IMG/VR virus record: IMGVR_UViG_3300043420_000042
Span: 1 to 24,167 of that record
Direction: 5' to 3' (one strand)
DNA: 24,167 nt
Source: a virus
Shown here: piece after piece, positions 14,316 through 21,357 of the stretch
How the letters are laid out: the number at the start of each line of letters is the position of its first letter
Position numbering within the stretch: position 1 is the stretch's first letter
Translations under genes and position numbers: made by a program
The notes under the pieces: model-generated
What the model saw: only the letters and a program-made list of their open reading frames with translations
Databases searched by the model: none
Told to the model about the DNA's origin: nothing

Positions 14316-14818
14316 TGAGGAACATCACGGATAGTATATCCAGTATACTTGAAAGTTACCTGTGCTGTAAAGTATTCTACATCAGTTGATGTAGCATCGA
14401 AATTCATTTCTGAAATAGAAATGGGAAACATATTTTCGAAATCAATAATATGATTGATATTATAATTTGACGTGTAAATTAATAACTGCCCCCCACTCAA
14501 TTGTGGTTCTGTTGTGGGCATATGTTCTTCTGAGCATCCATTAGCACGAATCCAATTGTAAATAGATTTCCAGTTAATCAATTCTTCATCAACAATAAAT
14601 GATACAGAAAGGTCCCCGTAGGTAACTCCTCCCCCAGGTACAATAGGGATAGGACGAAATCTAGTGGGGACTTCTGTAAATGGCATGGTAACATCAGGGA
14701 GATTTACCCTTTGGCAAAGAAAATCTACACCCTCAAAAAGTTCTAGTTGTAACTTAAATCCAATTGGAGAAAGATAATTTCTATTACTAATTTGTTTCTT
14801 GTACCATTCAGCAGGCAT
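14312..14818 (-). CDS. 3: Tail completion protein gp3-like, tail-tube fold
   Basis: A 168-residue structural protein. Residues 25-80 follow the tail-tube pattern also seen in gp19 of this window: an FLCQRVNLPDV strand (compare ILCKSAALPAS in gp19), a glycine loop, YGDLSVSFIVDEE (compare FDTWTATFFNDKD), then an amphipathic helix WKSIYNWI (compare VRSYFEQWL). In T4-like cyanophages the gene between 23 and uvsY is usually called gp3, the tail terminator/sheath stabiliser; I assign gp3 from position and length (T4 gp3 is 176 aa). It could be named simply a tube paralogue. The ATG lies 20 bases after the previous gene. Confidence 0.75.
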   Translation of the reverse strand: MPAEWYKKQISNRNYLSPIGFKLQLELFEGVDFLCQRVNLPDVTMPFTEVPTRFRPIPIVPGGGVTYGDLSVSFIVDEELINWKSIYNWIRANGCSEEHMPTTEPQLSGGQLLIYTSNYNINHIIDFENMFPISISEMNFDATSTDVEYFTAQVTFKYTGYTIRDVPQ

Positions 14819-14838
14819 GTCAACTTCCCAAGCAGTAA

Positions 14839-15066
14839 TTATTTAGTGTGGTTCTGCCACTCCCTAAACATTCTGGTTAACCATGGATCTACTTCCCTGA
14901 GATCTAAGGTCTCTAATGTTTTGCCATATCCTTGACTGATAGCATGGTCACAGAACTCATACACTTGAGCAGTAATTGTGATCTTGCTTCTAACAAAAGC
15001 CGACAACATAAACTGGCGCTGCTGCCATGTTTCATCTTTACCTCTCCAGTCGTAACTACTGATCAT
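14839..15066 (-). CDS. Small hypothetical protein (75 aa)
   Basis: A 75-residue protein beginning MISSYDWRGKDETWQQRQFM, mostly helical, with several Trp residues. The ATG at 15066 overlaps the end of the preceding 36-residue gene by 11 bases and is preferred over an in-frame ATG at 15108, which would lie inside that gene. Composition and overlap pattern indicate a real gene; function unknown. It precedes gp3, so a tail or head completion role is possible by context only. Confidence 0.65.
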   Translation of the reverse strand: MISSYDWRGKDETWQQRQFMLSAFVRSKITITAQVYEFCDHAISQGYGKTLETLDLREVDPWLTRMFREWQNHTK

Positions 15067-15166
15067 CGTCTTCGTCCTCGTAGGTAGATGGTTCTTCAAA
15101 CAACTCAATCATCTTGAGTTCCATAACTCTTTCTTGTAATTCCTGTATGTCTTGCTCTGTAATCAT
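15056..15166 (-). CDS. Tiny acidic protein (36 aa)
   Basis: A 36-codon gene too short for routine calling. It starts MITEQDIQELQERVMELKMI, a clear amphipathic helix or short coiled-coil, and ends in a very acidic tail EDEDDDQ. The ATG overlaps the previous stop as ATGA and the end overlaps the next ATG by 11 bases, so it is coupled on both sides. Small acidic peptides of this kind can be assembly helpers, but nothing more can be said. Confidence 0.6.
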   Translation of the reverse strand: MITEQDIQELQERVMELKMIELFEEPSTYEDEDDDQ

Positions 15167-15327
15167 TGGGAATATTCTTTTAACATCTCCAAAACTTTAT
15201 TAATAGTATCGTGAGCACCATCGTGCCACTCACCAGACTGATTATAGTGAGTGCCATTGTAAAGTTCGTTCTTCATTTTATATACTCTTGCCAGCATGTC
15301 AACTTTAGTCAATGATCCTCTTGCCAT
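15163..15327 (-). CDS. Tiny hypothetical protein (54 aa) after gp23
   Basis: A 54-codon gene, ATG at 15327, beginning MARGSLTKVDMLARVYKMKN; helix, then a Tyr/Asn/His/Gly-rich middle (YNGTHYNQSGEWHDGAH), then a helix. It lies just after the gp23 terminator and a late-type promoter candidate and its stop overlaps the next ATG as ATGA. Coding quality is supported by the chain of overlaps. Function unknown. Confidence 0.65.
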   Translation of the reverse strand: MARGSLTKVDMLARVYKMKNELYNGTHYNQSGEWHDGAHDTINKVLEMLKEYSQ

Positions 15328-15349
15328 GGAATTATGTAATTGTACTTAG

Positions 15350-15357
15350 TATCTATA
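15350..15357 (-). promoter_or_regulatory. Candidate late promoter for the small-gene/gp3 run
   Basis: Minus-strand TATAGATA, one mismatch to the T4 late octamer TATAAATA. It lies directly after the gp23 terminator and 23 bases before the first small gene, where a restart of transcription would be needed. Confidence 0.4.
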
Positions 15358-15385
15358 AAAAAAGGGGATCCCGTTGGGATCCCCT
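15357..15385 (-). terminator. Strong intrinsic terminator after gp23
   Basis: In the transcript direction AGGGGATCCC, loop AAC, GGGATCCCCT (15385-15363): a perfect 10-bp stem followed by a run of seven T (the closing T included). It begins 22 bases after the gp23 stop and would end the abundant capsid transcript. Confidence 0.93.
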
Positions 15386-15406
15386 AACAAAGTATGTGAA
15401 GTTAAA

Positions 15407-16813
15407 TCACATGAGGTTGGTAACCTGAACACGTCTGTAGTACATGTTGGAGTTGGCGGTGAGTGCTTCACCGTCAGGGGTTCCGTTGTACAGACCGTTG
15501 GTTGTAACAAATGGATTGCTGACCATGCCGTAACGAGTCTTGAAGCCAATCTTAGGCTGGAAGGTGTTAGGATCGATCGAACGAACCATTTGGAGGGGAA
15601 CGTATGGGCAGTAGAAGAGACCAGCGTCATAAGGTGAAGTACCCTTATAACCGATGACGTAGTAGTGCTTGTCGCTTAGGTTAGCAGAATAAGGATCAAC
15701 GTAGACCTTAATTCTGCCGTTGATGGTGCCAACCGAAAGGTTGCCAGTGTCATCAACCTGACCGATGGAAGGACCACCAGCACCGTTTAGACCAGAGGTG
15801 TAGTCGAGTACACCAGCCATGGCGAGAGCAGAAGCAACGTCAGCTGAACAGATCAGGAAGTTGCCCTTTCCTCTACGAGTCTCTTGGGCGATAGCGTTAG
15901 CGTCACGCTCGATTTGGAAGAGAAGACCCTTGAATTTCTCAACAGACCAACGACCGTTTGAATCAACGTCAAGGTCAAATACGCCAGGGGTAGCAACGTT
16001 GTTCTGAGCACCCTTCTTAGCGACGGTGTATACTCTACGAACAACCTCACGGTTGATCTCAGCGAGAACTTCGCTAGAAAGAATGTTAGCGAGTTCTTGC
16101 TCGGCATCAAGACCGTGGATAGCCTTGAGGTCCTGAGCGAGTTCTAGGGTGTACTCAGCCTTGAGTGCTCTTGACTGAGCGGTGACCGAAGTCTTCTCGA
16201 TGCTGAATGACATCTCACGGAATAGTCTTCCGCTCTCGCCCATACGCTCAAGATCTTCACGAGACATCTTGGAACCTACTTCGTAGGTGCCAGGAGTTGA
16301 ATCGTTAAGTAGAGCAGGGTTGTTGCCTTCAGAATCGCCACCAACACCAGCACCAGTTCTAGGTGTATAAGCGCCAGTAGTAGCGTCATAACCACCAGTG
16401 AATCCAGTGTCAGGCTCGTTGAAGAGTGCCTCTTCGCCTGCTTGGTTCTCGTAGCGGGATCTCATGGCGAAAATTAGACCTGTAGGACCGCTCATTGGTT
16501 GAACGCCACAGATATCATATGCCATTAGGTTAGGCATTGCTCTACGGACTAGGCTGATTAGAACGGGGTCGAAACCAGCAAGACCAGCAGTGTTGCTTGA
16601 ACCTAGAGCTGAACCAGCAGGAGCGATGGTGCCAGCGCCAAGTGAGTTAACGGCAACCTCGTTGAGCATACCGCGCTCTTCACGAAGGAAGCGTTCTTGG
16701 TTTTCCAGGAGTACAGAGGTAACTGCTCTCTTGTAGCGATCCTGGATAGCAGGAGCTTCGCCATGGTTAAGAACAGGTGACCACTTTTCCTGGAGATGTT
16801 CTGCGTTAAACAT
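15407..16813 (-). CDS. 23: Major capsid protein gp23
   Basis: Main head subunit, made as a precursor and trimmed by gp21. The 468 residues compare with 521 in T4, the shorter form being common in marine relatives. Landmarks: SLVRRAMPNLMAYDICGVQP (87-106), the near-universal motif for this family, then GPTGLIFAMRSRY, and SMSREDLERMGE-type helix EVGSKMSREDLERMGESG. A possible protease site LNE (50-52) sits in the N-terminal arm. GGAG stands eight bases before the ATG. A perfect late promoter precedes it and a strong terminator follows, so it is its own late unit with gp22 read-through possible. GC is visibly higher than in neighbours, as usual for a highly expressed gene. Confidence 0.97.
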   Translation of the reverse strand: MFNAEHLQEKWSPVLNHGEAPAIQDRYKRAVTSVLLENQERFLREERGMLNEVAVNSLGAGTIAPAGSALGSSNTAGLAGFDPVLISLVRRAMPNLMAYDICGVQPMSGPTGLIFAMRSRYENQAGEEALFNEPDTGFTGGYDATTGAYTPRTGAGVGGDSEGNNPALLNDSTPGTYEVGSKMSREDLERMGESGRLFREMSFSIEKTSVTAQSRALKAEYTLELAQDLKAIHGLDAEQELANILSSEVLAEINREVVRRVYTVAKKGAQNNVATPGVFDLDVDSNGRWSVEKFKGLLFQIERDANAIAQETRRGKGNFLICSADVASALAMAGVLDYTSGLNGAGGPSIGQVDDTGNLSVGTINGRIKVYVDPYSANLSDKHYYVIGYKGTSPYDAGLFYCPYVPLQMVRSIDPNTFQPKIGFKTRYGMVSNPFVTTNGLYNGTPDGEALTANSNMYYRRVQVTNLM

Positions 16814-16850
16814 TGTTATCTCCGAAATTGAGTTTGTTGTGGTTTGTTAA

Positions 16851-16858
16851 TATTTATA
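16851..16858 (-). promoter_or_regulatory. Late promoter of gp23
   Basis: Minus-strand TATAAATA, identical to the T4 late consensus, 38 bases before the gp23 ATG in the gap after gp22. It overlaps no gene. Confidence 0.85.
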
Positions 16859-16861
16859 AAA

Positions 16862-18037
16862 TCACTGGTTCCAGCGATTCATTGCCTGAAGGTACATTGC
16901 CATTGCTGGTGTTAACTCTTCAGATTCTACTGGAATTTCATCTGTAGCTTCGGACTTAGGAGCACCTTCCTTAGGGAAGTATGACTCTTTGATAGTATTG
17001 AGTTTCTTCGAGAATTCCTCCTCGGTTGTAAACTCAACGCCTTCTGCTAGTGAAGCTAGTTTGTCTTTCTGAGTATCTACTAGACCTTCGGAAATTTCTT
17101 TCACGATAAGTTCTTTAGCAGATTCGTTAAGACGATTTTGAAGTTCAATATTACGCTCAATCTGTTCGTTGAGGCGCTCCTCCATCTTACAAAGATCTTC
17201 AGTAATACCTTCGAGAACGTCTACTTTCTCGTCAGGAATCGAAATATAATGCTCTTCAAAGAGATTCTTTAGACCAGCAATAAAGTCTTCCGTAATCTCA
17301 TTTCTGATTCCACGATCAACAGCAACTTGATTTTCTTCAAGCCACTTGTTGACAGCGTAATTGACAGTGCCGTTTACTTCCTCAGCAAGTTCTTTCTTAA
17401 CAGTTTCTACTTGCTCAGCAAGACGTGATTCAAACTGCTCTTCGAGTTTGCTCCACTCTTCAGACAGTTTAGATCTAACAGCAGCTTCAAAAATTGTGGT
17501 TGCTTTTTCTTTAAACTCTTCTGAAAGGTCAGTTCCTTCAGTTAGAGCAGCAACGTCAGCGGACATATCCAGATTCTCAAACTTTGGTTTGATTGGATAA
17601 GTTACACTACCTCCTTCCTTAGTACCATAGGCAATCTCACTACCGAACTTAGGAGCGGTGCCATTTGGTAGATCGGTATTTGATCCTCCGCGGTTTGGTT
17701 CGCCAGAGATGCCACCAGAAATGGGAGCAGCAGCCTTAGCGCCAGGGTTCTCTACACCAGTCTCATCATCTTCATGAGGAGCTGTTGTTACGCTATTAAT
17801 CTCTGTTGGTGATGATTGACCAATAGCAATTCCTGGTTGAAGAGGAGCGGCATGACCAGTAGCACCTTCACCAGCGGAGGCTTTGGCGTTAACAGCAGTT
17901 TTGGATTGACCTGAAGCAGCGGCGTCACCAGGAAGAACAGCAGCGGTTACTGTTGGCATTGGATCTCCAGCCTCAGAAAGAACAGCGGCGTGCTCACTGG
18001 CAAACTCCTCAAACTTTTCGTTTAACATATCTGACAT
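16862..18037 (-). CDS. 22: Prohead core scaffolding protein gp22
   Basis: Main internal scaffold of the prohead, degraded by gp21 on maturation. The 391 residues exceed T4's 269. Residues about 24-160 are Ala/Gly/Pro/Thr-rich and low in hydrophobics, likely disordered; about 165-340 is a long acidic helical region with heptad character (for example FEEHY, then CKMEERLNEQIERNIELQNR); the C-terminus TPAMAMYLQAMNRW resembles the conserved end that contacts the capsid. GAGG stands before the ATG. Position between 21 and 23 fixes the assignment. The long N-terminal extension is the odd part. Confidence 0.9.
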   Translation of the reverse strand: MSDMLNEKFEEFASEHAAVLSEAGDPMPTVTAAVLPGDAAASGQSKTAVNAKASAGEGATGHAAPLQPGIAIGQSSPTEINSVTTAPHEDDETGVENPGAKAAAPISGGISGEPNRGGSNTDLPNGTAPKFGSEIAYGTKEGGSVTYPIKPKFENLDMSADVAALTEGTDLSEEFKEKATTIFEAAVRSKLSEEWSKLEEQFESRLAEQVETVKKELAEEVNGTVNYAVNKWLEENQVAVDRGIRNEITEDFIAGLKNLFEEHYISIPDEKVDVLEGITEDLCKMEERLNEQIERNIELQNRLNESAKELIVKEISEGLVDTQKDKLASLAEGVEFTTEEEFSKKLNTIKESYFPKEGAPKSEATDEIPVESEELTPAMAMYLQAMNRWNQ

Positions 18038-18077
18038 TTGAGTTTTCCTCGTAAGTATCTAATGATTATTCTAAAGT

Positions 18078-18085
18078 TATTTATT
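18078..18085 (-). promoter_or_regulatory. Late promoter of gp22
   Basis: Minus-strand AATAAATA, one base from the T4 late octamer, 41 bases before the gp22 ATG in the gap after gp21. Confidence 0.65.
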
Positions 18086-18088
18086 AAA

Positions 18089-18733
18089 TTACAGATTTGA
18101 AAGGAAGTTCTCAAATACTTTGAGCGTTCTTTCTTCCATATCTCTGCGGGTTGATTCTGAAATGTATCTCTTCATTTCAGCAACTTTGTATTCTTTTAGA
18201 ATACCGTTGTCCCAAACCCACTCTTTACCTTCCATAATTCCATTAACAAAAGCATCTGGAGCGGAAGGATCTGCTACAATATCAGCAGCAGTGGCGAGCA
18301 TGAAATCATCACGGACATATTTCACGCCATTCTGTTCTTCTAGGGAACCCATTCCTCTAGAAGATACGCCAAGTTGTACACCTTCATCTAGAAGTGACTT
18401 GGCGATTTGACCCATTGGTGTGTCAAGGATTCTTGCCTTACCAATAAAATTATTGCCTTCAGATCTTAATGAAACAATCCTATGTGATACTCTGTCTAGA
18501 TTAACAGTTGGACCATCGGGGTGTCCTAGTTCTCCTAGGGCACGTCCTGGTTTAATATACTCTTCAGTATATCTTTGTACCTCACGGTTTAAAACATCGA
18601 ACGGATAAACCCTACCGTTACGGTTCTTTAATTCCGCTTGAAGGAATACCCCTTCAATGTATAGATTTTTCTTTCCGTTAGATTCTTCTACTAGAACGCT
18701 AACGTTTTCAATATTTTCCGTGATTAGTTTCAT
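18089..18733 (-). CDS. 21: Prohead core protein protease gp21
   Basis: Serine protease that cleaves scaffold and capsid precursors inside the prohead, at L/I-x-E sites in T4. The 214 residues compare with 212 in T4. Seen: NRNGRVYP (37-44), the catalytic His in GELGHP (67-72), and the Ser in GVSSRGMG (122-129) followed by a conserved ADIVADPSAPDAF stretch (about 149-161). The C-terminal 35 residues are helical and may be the inhibitory tail. The start overlaps the small acidic gene upstream as ATGA. Confidence 0.94.
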   Translation of the reverse strand: MKLITENIENVSVLVEESNGKKNLYIEGVFLQAELKNRNGRVYPFDVLNREVQRYTEEYIKPGRALGELGHPDGPTVNLDRVSHRIVSLRSEGNNFIGKARILDTPMGQIAKSLLDEGVQLGVSSRGMGSLEEQNGVKYVRDDFMLATAADIVADPSAPDAFVNGIMEGKEWVWDNGILKEYKVAEMKRYISESTRRDMEERTLKVFENFLSNL

Positions 18734-18924
18734 TGTTCTTCTGGAGTATCTCCCGTTGGTTCATCAAAGAAAGTTGAGGCAACCGTCTTCTTATATGTAT
18801 CAATTGTTTCTGATGCTTTAGCATACAAAATGTCCTCGATCTTATCGAGAGCATCTGCTCTATTTTTGTCGGCAATTAAGTTGACAATATTAAGCACTTC
18901 GGATTCTAATGATTGATCAGACAT
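18730..18924 (-). CDS. 67: Small acidic prohead core protein, gp67-like
   Basis: A 64-residue acidic helical protein (ALDKIEDILYAKASETIDTYK) ending in a DEPTGDTPEEQ tail. T4 gp67 (80 aa) is a similarly small acidic core component encoded between 20 and 21, which matches this position. The assignment rests on position, size and charge. It has its own late-type octamer, which overlaps the gp20 stop, and no good ribosome site. Confidence 0.65.
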   Translation of the reverse strand: MSDQSLESEVLNIVNLIADKNRADALDKIEDILYAKASETIDTYKKTVASTFFDEPTGDTPEEQ

Positions 18925-18945
18925 AATTTAAATTCGGGTTGTAAA

Positions 18946-20649
18946 CTATTTATTCGAATTAGAACTTGGTGGTTTTGGCATTCTCTTTGCTTTGTCTACT
19001 TCACGGTCTACGCTATCGTCAGCCGATTGTGCTTCTCTTTCAGCAGAATCTTGTGCTTGAATTTCACCAATCTCTGGAGCAAAAGCTGTATTCTGTTGAG
19101 ACATAGTATCCATCATGTTAATTTGTGCTGGATCAATAGCAAGACCAGACTCAATCTCACCTCTCATTTGCTTATCAATTTCTTTAAATTCTTTGTCGGT
19201 TTGTTGTAAAACTTGACGACGAATAAAATCAACAGAGAAGTACTTGCCAACAAAAGGATCCATTTGTGTTACCAAAGAAATCCTTTGTAACATCATTTCT
19301 TGCTGTTTTAGTTCGTTAAAATGATTATCAAATAAGAAGTCATATTGAATATGCTCTTCCATGTCATCCCAATCTTCTGGGGCAATTACTCCTTTGAGAA
19401 TTAATTGAGTTTTGAGAACATCGTGGAATAGTTCACTGAAACGTTTGCGGAGACGACCGATAAACTTAGCAAACTTGAGTTCATCCCTGAGAACCTCTGT
19501 GGTCTTACCAAGATTAAACCCTTTGTTGTCATCCGTAAGGCGGGAAGGTGGTAGGTTGAGCGAGTTGTAAAGTTTCTTTTTGAAATACTCAACATCCTTG
19601 AGTTCACCAAGATTCTGACCGCCTGGGAGTGTAGAGATCTCAGTTCCTCTACCACCCTCACGACGAGGTAACCAGAAGTCCTCAAGCATTGACATGTGCT
19701 TTTTATCATCACGAATCTCTCCTGTTGAAGCATCATATACAAGTTTGTTTCTGTAACGTGCCATCACGTCACGAAGATATTGCTCTGCCTTTACCTTTGG
19801 AAGATTGCCTACATCGATGTAGAAAATTCTACGCTCAGGAGCACGGGACAATCTGTAGATAACAAGACTGTCTTCAATCATACGAAGTTGATTGAGTGAC
19901 TTGATTGCCTTGTGTAAGAAACTTAGTGGAGTCTTTTTGTTTAGATCCATCAATCCCGAGTTACAACAGGCAATAGAATCTGAAGCAATTTTAATCCCCT
20001 GAGAAGAAGCATAATCATAAGTAGAACCAACACTGATGTTATTGGCAAAACCTTTGGGGTTGAAAATATAGTAATCAATATAATCACCCCAATCATATTC
20101 TAGAGCAGTTCCTTTTGCTAACTGAGAACCTGATTCTGGTGATTTAATTTTTTGTCTTACTTTACGTAACTTGAGTGGATCGATATAGCGTAACTCAAGA
20201 ATACCTTTTTTTGGATTGTCTAAATCGACAACCTTGTGATAATATGTACGACCGTCAATATACCAACTTCTAATAATCTGGTGAGCATTTTTATCAAAAT
20301 TTAGAAGTCTTTTAATATAATTAAACTCGTCTCTAATTTTCTTTTTAACCCCAGAGCTTACGTCAAGATTTGAAAGTTCGATTTCAACGGGAGAATCATC
20401 GGCATCACTGACCACAAACTCGTTTACTATTTCATCAATAGCACTGTCACACTCTGGATGGAGTGCCATATCACGATAGCGTTTAATTAATTCATATTCA
20501 TTCCTTCCACTGGCTCCATCAATATCTACATACGTACCAAAATGACCCCCAGCAACTGTTGCTACGGAGTCATCTTCGTTAGGGGGGATAGGGGATTGAC
20601 CCCTATCCTCTCCTTTTTTATTAATTAAAAACCCAAATAGTTGACTCAT
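18946..20649 (-). CDS. 20: Portal vertex protein gp20
   Basis: Dodecameric portal at the head-tail joint, where gp17 docks. The 567 residues compare with 524 in T4. Recognised by RYRDMALHPECDSAIDEIVN (about 57-76), RSWYIDGRTYYHK, ELRYIDPLKLRKVR, the LYRLSRAPERRIFYIDVGNL-type stretch (IYRLSRAPERRIFYIDVGN), and NLPPSRL. The last 45 residues are hydrophilic and variable. A late-type octamer lies 34 bases before the ATG; no clear Shine-Dalgarno. Confidence 0.97.
   Translation of the reverse strand: MSQLFGFLINKKGEDRGQSPIPPNEDDSVATVAGGHFGTYVDIDGASGRNEYELIKRYRDMALHPECDSAIDEIVNEFVVSDADDSPVEIELSNLDVSSGVKKKIRDEFNYIKRLLNFDKNAHQIIRSWYIDGRTYYHKVVDLDNPKKGILELRYIDPLKLRKVRQKIKSPESGSQLAKGTALEYDWGDYIDYYIFNPKGFANNISVGSTYDYASSQGIKIASDSIACCNSGLMDLNKKTPLSFLHKAIKSLNQLRMIEDSLVIYRLSRAPERRIFYIDVGNLPKVKAEQYLRDVMARYRNKLVYDASTGEIRDDKKHMSMLEDFWLPRREGGRGTEISTLPGGQNLGELKDVEYFKKKLYNSLNLPPSRLTDDNKGFNLGKTTEVLRDELKFAKFIGRLRKRFSELFHDVLKTQLILKGVIAPEDWDDMEEHIQYDFLFDNHFNELKQQEMMLQRISLVTQMDPFVGKYFSVDFIRRQVLQQTDKEFKEIDKQMRGEIESGLAIDPAQINMMDTMSQQNTAFAPEIGEIQAQDSAEREAQSADDSVDREVDKAKRMPKPPSSNSNK
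18947..18954 (-). promoter_or_regulatory. Late promoter of the gp67-like gene
   Basis: Minus-strand AATAAATA overlapping the last codons and stop of gp20, 23 bases before the next ATG. It could serve the 67-21 pair. Confidence 0.5.
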
Positions 20650-20682
20650 AGTAATGTATTGACTAGACCTATGCTATAGATC

Positions 20683-20690
20683 TATTTATT
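20683..20690 (-). promoter_or_regulatory. Late promoter of gp20
   Basis: Minus-strand AATAAATA in the 44-base gap after gp19, 34 bases before the gp20 ATG. Confidence 0.65.
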
Positions 20691-20693
20691 AGA

Positions 20694-21323
20694 TCACAAC
20701 TCAACTACTTTTTCAGTTCCAGTTCTGCCGCTCGAACCACCATCAAGGTTGCTTGAAGTTGGGGTAGTTACTGTCCAGTATGAATACTGGAACTCAACCG
20801 AGAACTCCTCAACCTGATCATTGCTATCGTAAGCAAGATCAATCTGAGAAACATTGGTTGGGAAAGCGTGCATCAAGCGGTACTCTCTAAGAACTTGACC
20901 ACCTTCGGTGTTTGAGTTCTTCTCAAGTTGCTTAACTCTTACATCACACATATAACCACCATCTTGATTTGGTGTGAATAGAGGAGCAAAGTTGCCCTCG
21001 TGTGTGTTCATTGCTTCTAACCATTGCTCGAAATAAGAGCGAACTTTCATATCCTTATCGTTAAAGAATGTAGCAGTCCAAGTGTCGAATGTACGATCAC
21101 CTGAAATCTTTACGGTTCTTCCACGGAAAGGAACCTCGATAACACCTAAGTTTGAAGCAGGTAGAGCAGCAGACTTACATAGGATATTAATTAAATCCTT
21201 GTCAGTTCCATTAGGAATGCCACCAACCAATCCGCTCTCTGGCCATTGAATATCAATGGAGAACATGTTGGGCTTTACGCCCTGACCAATCGTAGTTAAA
21301 AATTCGTTGATTCTAGTTGCCAT
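20694..21323 (-). CDS. 19: Tail tube protein gp19
   Basis: Subunit of the inner tail tube, surrounded by gp18 sheath. The 209 residues compare with 163 in T4; cyanophage versions are longer. Tube-fold features: ILCKSAALPAS (47-57), the loop VPFRGRTVKISGDRTFDTW, the strand TATFFNDKDMKVRSYFEQWL (83-102) and C-terminal FSVEFQYSYWTV. The final 30 residues are Gly/Ser/Thr-rich. GAGG stands 10 bases before the ATG. No late octamer is seen between 18 and 19, so the two may share a transcript. Confidence 0.93.
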   Translation of the reverse strand: MATRINEFLTTIGQGVKPNMFSIDIQWPESGLVGGIPNGTDKDLINILCKSAALPASNLGVIEVPFRGRTVKISGDRTFDTWTATFFNDKDMKVRSYFEQWLEAMNTHEGNFAPLFTPNQDGGYMCDVRVKQLEKNSNTEGGQVLREYRLMHAFPTNVSQIDLAYDSNDQVEEFSVEFQYSYWTVTTPTSSNLDGGSSGRTGTEKVVEL

Positions 21324-21357
21324 TTGTTTTTCCTCTAATACGTTTGTGAATTAATTA

